NCBI GenBank assembly: GCA_948144175.1
Contig: CANXME010000511.1
Coordinates: forward strand, 501,001-565,000
Reading direction: 5' to 3'
Length of the DNA stretch: 64,000 nt
Source of the DNA: Closterium sp. NIES-65
Lineage: Eukaryota > Streptophyta > Zygnematophyceae > Desmidiales > Closteriaceae
Positions 31,540-43,700 of the stretch are shown in pieces. Both the position numbers and the translations under genes were made by a program. Positions within the stretch are counted from its first letter, which is position 1, and each line of letters opens with the position of its first letter. The notes beneath the pieces are model-generated. The model did not search any database. It was not told where the DNA came from and saw only the letters and a list, made by a program, of their open reading frames with translations.

Positions 31540-32086
31540 CCGTCATACCCCGGATATACCCCCATGGGAGGCACTAATAAAGCGTGTTTTTTTTAGGGGG
31601 TGGGCTTAAAATATAGTAATTTTATAAGCGCCGGGGCTTATACAATGACATATATGAAATCTAGTTGTTTTCACTTCAGAATGTTCATCTTGTCATTGCG
31701 ATTTCAATCGAGTCAAGATCATAGTGGGTGTGAAGAAGAATCTCGCGTAAGTTAGCAAACTGCCAACACACACAGTCAGAATGAGTCATTTCGCCCCATG
31801 ACAGCTCATTCTGACTGGACGCGCAGTCAAATGAGTCGCGCGAGGGTGGGGCAGTGAGTCGCGCGAGGGTGAAGGGTCGAAATTTTATCAAGTGAGGATG
31901 CAAATAGTGTGTTTCGCTACAGAGATTCCAGTAACTTTATAAAAAACTAATACAAATGGTGGCTCTTATAATACGTAAGCCTTCAGGGGGTGCGCTTATA
32001 ATCGAGCACCGGATATAAGCGCCACACATCTATTAAAAGCGCCAGGCGCTTATCCGCGGGTGGCGCTTATATCCGGGGTATGACGG
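31540..32086. mobile_element. Tc1/mariner-like miniature element 1 (547 bp)
   Basis: A perfect terminal inverted repeat starts CCGTCATACCCCGGATATA at the left and is mirrored at the right end, with a TA dinucleotide on each side (31538-31539 and 32087-32088). This is the Tc1/mariner (pogo-like) pattern. Words such as ataagcgcc recur inside both ends. The interior has no transposase. Copy 2 at 62824-63338 lies downstream of FAS1-3. Confidence 0.82.
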
Positions 32087-32088
32087 TA

Positions 32089-32511
32089 TCTTGGGTGGAC
32101 ACTTGGCTTGCCCATAGCCTTGAGAAACACTCCAGGCAGTCAGACATAAAGATGGTAGGTGGATTAGTAAAATATGGGATTGGTGTAAGAAACAGAACCC
32201 TAACAAAAACACGTGTGAAAAAAGAATACGGTAAACATCTACAGTGCCTGTGGAAACCTTGGTGAATTCACTCGTCCACTCAGCCGACCGCCAAACCCGG
32301 ATTTAGCGGCCAGGTCGAATTCCTCCAAAACACCCTGAAAAAGAGCAGCCTTGTTTCTGTGGGCGCGCTTCGCGGGAGCTTATGAAGGTCCCCCTAGTGT
32401 CCAGCTCGACAATATCAGCCTGTTGAGTCGACTCGACAAAGGTGAAACGCCTTATCCCTGTGCTTCAACACTTGGGTTGTGTGCCTGCCTGGATATGACT
32501 CACACCCTGGC
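32089..32511. other. Spacer between FAS1-1 and FAS1-2
   Basis: No gene or RNA is recognised. The first part has weak similarity to text downstream of FAS1-3 (gaaacactccaggcagtcag against gaaacacttccaggtagtag), which suggests the duplicated unit extends this far. Confidence 0.5.
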
Positions 32512-32625
32512 GGCACAGCAAGAATGACGGCGTGAATAATCACCCGCACCAGCACAGCAAAAATGGCACGATGGAAATCACCCACACTAGCACAGCAAGA
32601 ATGGCGCATATATACCACCCGCTCC
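32512..32625 (+). repeat. Degenerate minisatellite upstream of FAS1-2
   Basis: About three degenerate units containing atcacccgcaccagcacagc followed by a short A-rich stretch (aagaatgg or aaaaatgg). The unit is the same as in the ten-unit array before FAS1-3. It lies 120-230 bases before the ATG. Confidence 0.7.
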
Positions 32626-32718
32626 AACACAACGAGATTCGACAGTACGTTATAGAAATTCAGTTTTCGAGTTATCTCTACTTCCGCTACCAAAACGCGT
32701 CAAAGGCCCACGTTGCTC

Positions 32719-32734
32719 AGGTCGTCTTCATTCC
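32719..32734 (+). promoter_or_regulatory. Conserved leader word before FAS1-2
   Basis: The word aggtcgtcttcattcc lies 11 bases before the ATG at 32746, exactly as before FAS1-1 and FAS1-3. This spacing is why 32746 is preferred over the ATG at 32743. Confidence 0.6.
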
Positions 32735-33262
32735 TACGCCGCATGATGACGCACGTCGTACTAAGGCTCCTCACGCTTCTCGCTCTCGTCTCAGTAGCCT
32801 GCGCCGCTACATCGGTGGACGGAAAAGCCGATTTAAATAAGGCTTTAGCGGCGTTTGACGGCGACGGGCAAGTACAACACGTACTTGTCGTTCTTCCGAT
32901 CATCTGGTAACCTTTAAATCCTAACGTCCCAGCACATCCTCTCTTACAATCCGTCAGACCGTCTGCCTCATCACCCGTCTCGTTAATTTTCTCTTTATAC
33001 CTCCAGTTTCCTCTTTCGTCTACTTTGTTTAACCCCTTTCGGCAACCTCATTATTTTCTTCGCTATTTTCTCCCTTGCTATTCAGGTTTACAGCCCGTCC
33101 TCGCGCGGTACATCCAGACGCAGCCCGTAACCATGCTCGTCCCCAGCGACAATGCCTTCACCACCCTCCCCGTACGCGTCAAGGCGCAGCTCTCTGGTTC
33201 CAAGCTCGTCCGGCTCCTCAACTACCACATGATTATTCAGCAGCTTCCCTTCAGCTCCCTCA

Positions 33263-33874
33263 TGGAACAGCTCTAAGCTGTTAGTAGTTCTGAATGCTAA
33301 GTTTCAAGAGTCTAAATTAGCAAGGCAGATTTGGTAGCATGAATTCTGTAAATTTCAGAAAGCAAGAATGGCATACAAGGGACGAAAGACTACTGTTATA
33401 CACATTCCTATGACTATGGCGCCTTGAGAAGTTCGTTCAGGCCGCCATATCACCTTTCTCTGCTGTCTCCAGCTAGGAACAGAATATGTACAAGCAATGA
33501 TAGCAACCCTATGCTGGATCCTAGCTGTTTATATAGAAATATGCAAAGTACAATCATGAGATGGTTCTAGAAGAGCACTAGCTGACTTGGTCTTCTACTT
33601 CATGATGATGGTACTTGGGTCTTGTGGTGCTGGAACGTATTTACAGCTGTATGGCATGGCTAGTTGCTCTGCTGTCGTAAAGATGCTCAGATACTCTCTT
33701 CTCTGCTGCTTTGCTGGTTGGGAATTCACGTGTGCTTTGAGAAATCCCGAAGCGCACATTTCAGGTTGGGATTTCCAACCTCGAATTTGACATTTCAGAT
33801 TGGGTTTTGGCGAAAGTTACAAGTTCGCTAGTGAGCGAACTTTCCTGTGACGAGTTCGCCTTCGCCCTGTAACA
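33263..33874 (-). repeat. Gypsy left LTR (3' LTR)
   Basis: 612 bp, TGGAACAG...CTGTAACA, near-identical to the right LTR. Confidence 0.95.
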
Positions 33875-36800
33875 TTACTCCCCCCTCCAAGGGGCACCGT
33901 CCTCGGTGCACCAGCAGATGCAAAGTAGGCAGAGATAGCTCGTTGTGCATGCTCTAAGTCCTTCTCTGGAATCCAGAGATTTTCTGCATCATCATGCTCA
34001 CGCCACTTAACCAGGAAATATCTGCCACTAGGTGTTGTTTGATGAGCAAGGATCTTCTCAACTTCGAACAAATCAGGGCTTGGAGTGAACATGGGAGGAC
34101 GAGATGGCTGAGAAGTAGGGAGAAAACGAGCTGGAGGGTCATGATATGGGCGTAGTAGCTGGACATGGAAGACTGGATGGATGTTGATGTGAGGAGGAAG
34201 TTTCAGACGGTATGTGAGTGGAGAGAGGACCTGTGTGATTGTGAAGGGACCAATGAAGCGAGGTGCGAGCTTGCGGGTGAGGCCTTGAGTGAGTAGGGGC
34301 AGATTTGTGGTTGAGAGAAGTACTCTGTCTCCTACATGAAAGCGGATGTCACGTCGGTGCTGGTCTGCATAGTGAATCATGCGCTGCTGTGCCCTGGAGA
34401 GTGAGGTGCGTGCTGCTGCTATGGCTTTCTCTTTGTCCTTCAGAAACGCCGTTGCTGCAGTATCACGCTTGGGGCTGTGAACCAGTGAGGTAGGAGTGCG
34501 AGGGTTCTGTCCAGTAGCTAGGTAGAACGGGGTCTGTCCAGTAGCAAGGTTAACGGTGCTGTTGTAGGAGAACTCGATTTCTGGCAGGTGGGTGTCCCAA
34601 TCGTTCTGGCGAGCGTTGACACATGCACGCAAGCCATCTTCCAGAGTTCGATTCATTCTCTCGGTCTGCCCATCAGACTGAGGGTGGTAGGCAGTTGAGA
34701 GGCGAATCTTGGTACCCATCCTGTTGAAAAGGGCCTGCCAGAATCTGCCAACGAAACGGGAGTCACGGTCGGAGATAAGGACAGAGGGAATACCGTGAAG
34801 ACGTACTATTTCTGTGAAGAAACGTTCAGCAACGTCTTCGGCAGTGGCAGTGGTGGAAGTGGGAATGAAATGGGCCATCTTTGTGAGTTTGTCAACCACA
34901 GTGAGAATGGCGTTGTGATGGGTAGCAGTGAGAGGTAAATCAGTGATGAAATCAAGGGTGACATGGCTCCATGGTGTCTCTGGAATTTCCAGGGGATGTA
35001 GGAGGCCATAGGGAGGGGAATTGCGAGCTTTGTTGCACTGACAGGTATGGCAGCTGCGCACGTAGGAGCGGACATCACAGTAGATGTTAGGCCAGAAAAA
35101 GTTTGATGTGATTGCAGCCACTGTTTTGTCCACTCCGAAGTGTGAATTCTGATCGTGATGCTCGCGTAGGAGGAGGAGACGGAGTTTACGGTCAGAGGGG
35201 ACACAGATAGTGTGAGAATCTGCTTTGTACCAGAAGGGAGGGTCAAAGTAGTATGCTTTGTCGGAAGGGGCAGAATGGAGGTAAAAGTTATCATGACGGT
35301 ATCCCTTGGAAAATTTCTTGGTGAAGTCTGGGTCCCATGTCACGCTGCCGATCACAGCAAGCTGAGAGGTTGGGGGACGAGAGAGAACATCGGCAGGGTT
35401 TGTACGGCCAGCACGATACTCAATTTTCAGCTCTGGAACGTACTGCTCAAGAAATTCCATCCATCTTGCCTGCCGTGGTGTGAGATGAGGTTGCGTCTTC
35501 AAGTGCTGCAGAGTGCAATGGTCCGTCAAGACCGTTACCGGCTGCATGTGAACGTAGCAACGCCACTTCTTGATAGCGTTGACTATGGCCAGCGCTTCGC
35601 GGTCATGAGTAGCGTAGTTGCACTCGGCTGGTTTCAGCTTCCGTGAGTCAAACGCGATGGGCTGAAGGCCATGTCCTTGGTCTTGACACAAGATTGCACC
35701 TGTAGCAACTTGAGATGCATCTGTCCAGATGACATAAGGAAGGGAGGGGTCGGGTAGGACTAGGGTGGGAGAAGAGGTAAGAGCATGTTTGATGGTGGTG
35801 AAGGCTTCTTCCTGTTCAGGTCCCCAATGAAAAGGCTGCTGCTTGCGAAGAAGGTTAGAGAGGGGTGAGGTGATGGCTGCAAAATGGTTGATGAATTTTC
35901 TGTAGTAGTTGGCAAGGCCAAGGAAGGCTTGAAGGTCCTTGATGGAAGTGGGCTGGTTCCAGTTTTTAATGACCTGAATCTTGGTGGGGTCCATAGCAAG
36001 CTGATTATGAGAGATGATATGACCCAGGAAAGGGATGGAGGATTTTGCGAACTCACACTTGCTCTCTTTTGCAAAAAGCCGGTGTTCGCAAAGCTTCGTG
36101 AGTACCTGGCGTAGGTGCTCAGAGTGTTCTTTCAATGACTTGCTGAAAATCAGAATGTCATCAATGAAAACAATGACAAACCGATCAAGGAAGTCACGAA
36201 AGATGTTGTGCATCAAGCACATGAAGGTGGCAGGGGCATTTGTGAGTCCAAAGGGAAGTACAAGGAATTCAAAATGCCCATACCGGGTTCGGAATGCTGT
36301 TTTCTCGATGTCTTCTTCAGCGACGCGAACCTGATGGTAACCGCTTCGAAGGTCAAGCTTGCTGAAAATTTTGGCCTCGCCGAGTTGCTCGAAGAGTTCC
36401 TCCACTCGCGGGAGCGGGTATCGGTTCTTGATGGTGAGTTTGTTGAGGGCACGGTAGTCTATACACATGCGAAGGGAGCCATCCTTCTTTTTCACAAAAA
36501 AGGATGGGGGCTGCGTAGGGGGAAGAGCTGACACGAATGAAGCCCTTTTCAAGGAGTTCCTCCAGTTGAGCTTGGACTTCCTTCAGTTCAGCAGCGCTCA
36601 TGCGGTAGGTAGCACGAACAGGAGGTTCAGATCCAGGTTTTAGCACGATCCGGTGATCCACTGAGCGCTTGGGAGGAAGTCCTGTTGGGAGGTCTGAAGG
36701 AAACACATCTTGAAAATCAGTGAGGACTTTCTGAATTTCGGCAGGAGGAGTAGGATTTGGAGAAGAAAGGGCTGAAGGGGCTTTTAAGGTTTGTTGCAGC

Positions 36801-38288
36801 AAGCAAACGAAGAATTGAGCCTGAGGGTCTTTGGAAAGCTTCTTCAGCTGTCTCACAGAGATCACACTGCAGCTGGGTGAGGAAGAGGAGGAAGGGATGG
36901 TAGGAAGGGTGATTTCAGCTCCACTGTGCACGATGGTTACTGTTCCAGCAGTCCAATCAATCCGTGGGTTCTTGGATGAAAGCCAATCACGCCCGAGGAT
37001 TAGATGATGCTCTCCCAAAGGTACTTGCTGGAACTGGAGCTTGTCTTTGTATGAGCCCATGGTGCAGCTGATTGGGAAAGGAGTTGGGCCACACGTGATA
37101 GAAGCTCCGTTCGCTATCTGCACTGTTTGGGAATGGGAATCTTGCTGGATAGGAAGAGATAGTTCAGAGACAAGATTTGAAGAGATGAAGTTGGAAGAAG
37201 CTCCACTATCAATCAGGGCCTTGAAGGTACGGTTTCGTATGCTTATGGAAATGAGAAGAGGGTTGGATGGGATGGTGTTTTCAAGAGAGATGATGGAAGG
37301 GCTCTGCAGGTTGCCAGAAAGTCGCCCCAAGCTTACTGGCGGTGACTGTTTTTTGGTGTTGGAAGTAACGGAGGTCGGCTGGAGCGTTCGCGGCAGAACC
37401 TCCATACATGGCCTTTCTTGCCACACTTGAAGCAGACGACATCGTTCTTCACAGGTTTCTTGCCCTTCTCCATCACGTCCAGGTCCATAGGAGTAGGTTC
37501 TTGCTGGTTGAATGTTGCTGAGGATGATGGCTGATGGGAGGGAGCAAAAGGGAGAAACGGGCTGCGAGGAAATTGTGCCTTGTATGCGAAATGAACAGCG
37601 TTATACCGTTCAGCGACACGTATCATTTCCTCGAGCGTAGTGCAGTCCCTTAGCTCGACCTCCATGCGGACGTTGGATTTCAGGCCGCGCTTGAAGCGAT
37701 CCATTTTTTCAGCACTGGACAGGTCAGGTATCTCTTGTGCAACATCACGGAAGCGCGCCGCGTACTCCTGGACGGACTTGAGTTGCTTGAGGGCAGCCAA
37801 GCGATCACGAGCTTTGAGTTCCGGGTTCACTGGTTGAAAAGCAGCCGTGAAGAGTTGCTTAAACTGCTCCCATGACTGAACAGAGGTGTGGATGGACTGC
37901 CACCAAGTGATCGCAGAACCTCGAAGAAGCGTTCCCGTGAATGATGCCCACTCAGCAGGTGCAACGTGGCTCAACAGCAAGTACTGCTCGACAAGGAATA
38001 GCCATCGGCCCACGACTGGCTGAAACTTTCCTGGCGTGAAGAGATCTGGCATAGCGGGTCTAGCGCGCTGATTTCCATCTGAGGGTGCAGCAGTGTTCAC
38101 ACTTGCTGCCACCGAACCGGCTGCAGCTATACTGGCTCGAATTTCAGCTTGCAAGCTCTCTCGAAGTTCAGAAACGATTTGGGCTCGGTAGTTCTGCAAA
38201 AAATTAGCCCAATCCTCAGAGGACGGAGGTCCTAAGTCAGACGTCATGACGTAGTCCTAGCAGGTCGTAATCTAGCTCGGATACCAAA

Positions 38289-38900
38289 TGGAACAGCTCT
38301 AAGCTGTTAGTAGTTATGAATGCTAAGTTTCAAGAGTCTAAATTAGCAAGGCAGATTTGGTAGCATGAATTCTGTAAATTTCAGAAAGCAAGAATGGCAT
38401 ACAAGGGACGAAAGACTACTGTTATACACATTCCTATGACTATGGCGCCTTGAGAAGTTCGTTCAGGCCGCCATATCACCTTTCTCTGCTGTCTCCAGCT
38501 AGGAACAGAATATGTACAAGCAATGATAGCAACCCTATGCTGGATCCTAGCTGTTTATATAGAAATATGCAAAGTACAATCATGAGATGGTTCTAGAAGA
38601 GCACTAGCTGACTTGGTCTTCTACTTCATGATGATGGTACTTGGGTCTTGTGGTGCTGGAACGTATTTACAGCTGTATGGCATGGCTAGTTGCTCTGCTG
38701 TCGTAAAGATGCTCAGATACTCTCTTCTCTGCTGCTTTGCTGGTTGGGAATTCACGTGTGCTTTGAGAAATCCCGAAGCGCACATTTCAGGTTGGGATTT
38801 CCAACCTCGAATTTGACATTTCAGATTGGGTTTTGGCGAAAGTTACAAGTTCGCTAGTGAGCGAACTTTCCTGTGACGAGTTCGCCTTCGCCCTGTAACA
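38289..38900 (-). repeat. Gypsy right LTR (5' LTR)
   Basis: 612 bp, bordered on its inner side by the primer-binding site and on its outer side by the duplicated target cctca. Confidence 0.95.
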
Positions 38901-39120
38901 CCTCAAGAAGTTACCGCCCGATTCGAAGCTCCCCACCATATACGGTGTAAAGATCGTGAAGCAGAAAAAAGAGCTCAACAGCACCGTGACGCTCGGGCCT
39001 CCTGGCGCAACGACGTCGCAGATGGGAGTGGTAACCCGAAGCGACATCGCGGCGTCGTCGCTCACGCTGATTTGGGTCCACGGCATTAACAACGTCATCA
39101 TCCCTCCCGACTTGTTCTAA

Positions 39121-39420
39121 AAACGCTCTCGGCGACCGAACACGACTGACAGATTCGCATCCCGCTAGGGTATTGACCATCTTGGGTTTGTCTGCTGTCT
39201 GTCACTGGCTGGTCCTTCATTACCCGATGAGCTTGACCACCCGTGCCAGCCGCGTCACGCCATCTCCTCCGCTCCGTCTCTCCTTGGACAGGGAGTTTCT
39301 AAACACTGAATTTCAACCATCCATCCACCTAAAGGTCCGCTCCAACAAAAGTTCAGGTCATCACTGCACTTGTGTGATTCTGCACGACCGTGTAATTACT
39401 CAAGCTCGTAGTAGGTACTA
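39121..39420. other. 3' flank of FAS1-2
   Basis: It aligns with 62374-62650 behind FAS1-3 (shared gggtttgtctgctgtctgtc, ccgtgccagccgc, cttggacagggag). It ends at the target site of the LARD-like element, and the alignment continues beyond it at 57472. Confidence 0.75.
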
Positions 39421-39704
39421 TGTTATGCGTTGTACTAAACAGAGTGCGCGGAAGACTTCTAAAAAGAGATTGATTACAGAATCACTGAATCAGCATTGAA
39501 TGAACAAGAGAAGCATTTATAGAGCGAATACGTGCTAGGCGCGGACCTCGGGACGTACGAGGGTTGGATGTGTCGCGATTGGTGCGGGGCGACTCAGAAC
39601 TGGTTCAGTGCGAAAGTGGAGGCCGAACCTGAAATTGACGTGCAGTGTTCGGGGCTGTCCTCGCTAGGAGCAGCCTCTACAGTAATGAATTGTAATTCGT
39701 TACA

Positions 39705-40194
39705 CTCTCCCACCTTCTAGATAAGGCCCCCTTATCGGTAGACGAGTCTCGCAGAACTCGGTCGAAACTAATCTGACGGTGCATAAGCACGTTGACCTTC
39801 GAGTTTACGCGAGACTGACAAGCTGACTAGGGGAAATTGAATAATGTTGGAATGTCAGCCGTCGAATTTCCCAGATGTCGATCTGACGATCGCGATCGAA
39901 GTGCCGAACTGAATACGCGATTGAATGATAGTCGTTGATGTAGTGGTTTCGAATCGGACAATGACGATTAGCGCGATGCTGAGCGGAGTCCGACACGTTG
40001 TCAGAGGTCGATCAGTGGATGCTCGTCGATGTCGGTGAAATTGATAACGACCGTTCATCATGCTGTCAGGGTCTGACGAGGCTGTCAAGAAATTGCCAAG
40101 TGCTCTTTCTCCCCCCCCCCCCCCCCCCCCCTTCGAAAATGGTCTGCCATGCCAAGCCAAGATCTCCGCGTGGCAGTATCATCACTCTCCTGCT
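39705..40194 (-). other. LARD-like element, 3' internal part
   Basis: No coding signal. It starts with the polypurine tract (minus strand) and later has a run of about 20 C at 40111-40130. Confidence 0.6.
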
Positions 40195-40769
40195 GCAGTA
40201 CACCTAAGGACGTGGCCCAGACTGCCTCTGATCGGAACTGATCTGATCGGGTTGCTTGTGATTGCATTGCTCGCGCAGCTGGATCAGTGATGATATTCCT
40301 CGGAAATTCCATGCGCTTGCCCTGCAAGCGCGACAGCAATTCGTTATACTTTCGTCCCATTTTTGGCGAGAACGAAGATGTAGCGAAATCTTTGTTTCCA
40401 TGTAATCTCGCAAATTACACTTCAAAATATGCATGCACGACGGATTGACGAGCTTAACTATACACTGTAACTTGATCACGGGCGTCGCCAAGATCCCCAA
40501 TCCCACGCAATCAAGTGATCGTGGCTGATTGTGTGTGATTGTGATTGATTGGGGTGTTTGAGGCAGTTGATTGCCCCTGATTGCCTGAAACTGGCCTGGG
40601 GCTTCCAGGGCAATCAGATGCGGTCTGGGCCAGGTCCTAAGGATGTGTCTCGGTTCGCCTCGGGTTGCCTAGATCAGACACGATCAATAACTTCCAGGAA
40701 GGTAAGGCGGCGATTTCATGCAATTAGAGGCAATCACTTGATCGCGATCGGCTTATCGCCCCAACTCGA
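40195..40769. repeat. GATTGCC-rich repeat, copy 2
   Basis: Dense in gattgcc, gtgattg and gatcggg words. Its left two thirds (40195-40560) align with the reverse complement of 48033-48350, for example ctgatctgatcgggttgc against ctgatctaatcgggttac, and ccccaatc...gcaatcaagtgatcg in both. Copia-G lies between the two copies. Confidence 0.6.
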
Positions 40770-43700
40770 TCTCAAAAGAAACGAGGAATGAATGCATTGA
40801 GCACAATGAGGAGTACAAGTAGTAAACCCTAAAGTGTTGTACCCCATATGAACTGCCCCACTACAGCCTACACAGACTATAGCATATATGCATGACACAC
40901 CCCCATAGGCAAAGTGGGGGAGAACAAGGGGTCACAAGACCAGTCAAGCAAAGCAAGGCAAGATCAGGGTGGATCACAACGTCACCACACAGTCCAAGCA
41001 CAAGAGCAAGGCCACAAGGCCAGTTCATATGCAAGATCATATATATAAAGGTAAACAAGCAAGTGCAGGTATAGAAAGAGTACAATACAAACAAGGTCAA
41101 GAAGTGAGCAAGTGAGGCGAAGTAGACACAAGACCTAGCATAGCACAGAAGCGCAGATGATCACAAGGCGGAAGGGCCTTGGTAAAGATATCAGCGGTGT
41201 TGGCCTCAGAGGCCACGTAGGTGAGGCGGAGCTGACCACGCTGCTGCAACTCACAAGCCAACAAGTAGCGAAGAGCCATGTGCTTCGTTCTGTGCTCCAG
41301 TCTGTGCTCCCGACACAAGGCCAGCATGGCCTTGTTGTCTACGTACAGAACTGGAGGAGAACGAGGTGGCTCTCCTAGGTCAGTCAGCAGGTAAGTGAGC
41401 CAGCGTAGCTCCTGTGCAGCCATGGCCCCCGCGTAGATCTCAGCCTCACAAGTGGAGGTGAGAACAGAAGACGAGCGGGTAGACCGCCATAAAACAGAGC
41501 CGGGGCCAAGGCTGAAGGTGTAACCCTGTAACGACCGCTATGCCAGCTGGTCGTCAGCCCAAGAAGCGTCTGCGTGACCTGTGAGGACCACTCGACGTCG
41601 CCCTCCAAGCACAAGCCCTATGCCAGACGTACTGCACACGTAGCGCAACACCCTCTTCGCTGCAGCCATGTGCTCTGGTCGGTGTCTGCCGGGAGCAACA
41701 TAGCGTGCCAAGATGCTAAGAGGGTATGCAAGGTCAGGTCGTATGCAGGTCATCAGGTACATGAGGCACCCAACAAGCTCTGGGTACGGGCCACTCGACT
41801 CTACGGACTCATCCGAAGGCAGAGCTGAGAGCGAGTGGCGAGTAGACAGAGGAGTGGCCTGAGGCGAGGAGTACGTGAAGCCGAAGTGCTGAAGGACCTG
41901 CTGCACCATGTGTGACTGAGTCAGGGTAATGGTGCGCTGTGCTCTGTCCCGGGTGATCTCCAAGCCAAGGTAGCTGCGCAGTTCACCCAGGTCTGTGCAC
42001 GTGTGTCTCTTCTGCAGCTCGGACTTCACGTGGGCGAGTCCAGCAGTGTCAGCAGTGGCAAAGACCAAGTCGTCGACGTACACGAGGATGTAGAACGGCG
42101 GCAGCGAGGTGTCGGTGCGCAGAAACAGCGACGGGTCGGCTGTAGAAGGAGCAAACCCAAGAGCCGCAAGTGTAGTCCTCATTGTGTCGTGCCACTCACG
42201 GGGCGCCTGGCGGAGACCGTAGACTGGCCGCCGGAGGCTTCACTGGGTACCAGGAGGAAACAACCCAGTGAAGCCAGGTGGGCGGCGTAGCCAGATCTCC
42301 TCGTGCAGGCTGCCCTGCAAGAAAGCAGTGCTGAAGTGAAGAGAGTGAAGCTCTTCGTCGCGCTGAGCGGCTATGTGCAGCAGCACCCGAAGAGTGGTCA
42401 TCTTCGCGGTGGGAGAGAAGGTCTGAAAGTAGTCAACTCCCTTCCGCTGACTGAAGCCTCGAGCCACGTAACGCGCCTTGAAGACAGGCAGAGAACCCGG
42501 CGGCCGCTTCACCCTGAAAATCCACATGCCACTGACGATGTTCGCCCCAGGTGGGGGAACCTCGTCGACGTAGGTGCCTGTGGATTTCTAGGAAGCCATC
42601 TCTGCGTCCATGGCTGACTGCCATTGAGAGGAGTAGGGACCCTTGATCGCCTCAGCGTACGATCGAGTAGACTGGATGTGTAGTGCATCCGGGTCTCCCT
42701 CAGGGGCAATCTGCGTGGACACAAGATGAGGCAAAGCAGCAGCAAAACACTGGAACTCCTCTTGCCTGTCCTCAAGGACGTCTCTGCTAAGAGCACACTC
42801 ACCCACGACGGACGGAGGACAGACAGACTCGGACTCAACAAAAAGACTAGTGGCGTAGTCTAGACGACAGCGAGCAGGGAAGTCGACAAGCTCAGCCACT
42901 AAGGCAGACGCAGCAGTGGACTCAAAGGAAGGGTCAGTGACAACAGTGGCCAGGAGACGCGTGACAGTAGGACTGGCAGCACGAAGAGAGTCAGACTCAG
43001 GGTCACGAAGTACAGGAAGAGAGGACTCTGAGGAGACGGCAACGAGACACGAAGGGGAGCAGTTGAAGGACGCAGTGCCATCTGGTGTGTGCTCAGAGCC
43101 GCAGGAGGATGCGGACGCGGAACACGACGACTAGTGCGAGTAGTGCGAACAGGCAACACAGGACGAGACGAAGGCTCATGACGCTCAGCAAGACCTCCAG
43201 TAGGACCAGTGTAGGGAGAAGGAGCAGCTAGAGGGGAGGCGGGCTGTAACTATGACTGCGACTGGACATGCTGTGGACACTCTAAGGGAGGAGCAGGACC
43301 AGTAGAAGGCGGGAGACCAAGAACCTCCTCAAGGAGCGGAACGAAGTACGGCCGCGGCCGCGCAGCGCCTCTAGAACCAGCAGGGACATTACCAGTACCC
43401 CCAGCGGCAACACCTGCGCCAGCAGCACCTCCAGCTCCAACAGCGCCAACTCCAGCACCCTCACACGCACCAGCGCCAGCAGAAACACCAGCGCCAATAC
43501 CCCCAGCAGCTCCAGTTCTAGCAGCTCCAGCAGCACCAACTCCAGCAGGACCGGCAGCTCCAGTACCGCCAGCAGCTCCAGCAAGACCATTTCCAGCAGC
43601 CCCAGCAGCACCCCCAGGCCTAGCAGCTCCAGCACCGCCACTACGAGCACCCCCGGGACCAGGAGCAACATTAGTACCTCCAGCTCCAGCAGCACGGCTC

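Larger units (their letters stand above)
33263..38900 (-). mobile_element. Gypsy chromovirus-type LTR retrotransposon, nearly whole and very young
   Basis: LTRs 33263-33874 and 38289-38900 are both 612 bp with TG...CA ends, and I noticed only one difference. The target duplication is perfect (cctca at 33258-33262 and 38901-38905). The primer-binding site (38275-38286, two bases inside the right LTR) reads TGGTATCCGAGC, one change from the initiator-Met motif. A purine tract precedes the left LTR on the minus strand. Parts on the minus strand: gag (about 37330-38250, zinc knuckle CFKCGKKGHVWRFC), protease (LIDSGASSNF), reverse transcriptase (FIDDILIF), RNase H (WTDAS), integrase with an HHCC finger, and a C-terminal chromodomain (FEVEKIL...YFLVKW). 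The coding region spans three overlapping frames, so about two frame changes separate it from one continuous frame. Some chromoviruses use such shifts. Confidence 0.93.
32746..39120 (+). pseudogene. FAS1-2: broken fasciclin-domain paralogue, interrupted by a Gypsy element
   Basis: Exon 1 is 32746-32906. The intron is 32907-33085 (GTAACC...TTCAG). Exon 2 is 33086-33262 and resumes at 38906-39120 after the Gypsy insertion, where the first copy of the 5-bp duplication already supplies cctca. The N end (MTHVVLRLL...) matches the signal peptides of its paralogues. The FAS1 domain keeps an H1-like box (VTMLVPSDNAFTTLP), LLNYH and an H2-like box (VHGINNVIIPP). Compared with both paralogues, exon 1 has one extra base in the stretch gacgggcaagtac (about 32861-32875), which shifts the frame before the splice site. 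Exon 2 is otherwise in frame on both sides of the insertion. Two independent lesions therefore silence it. It is closer to FAS1-3 than to FAS1-1 in leader and 3' flank. Confidence 0.88.
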
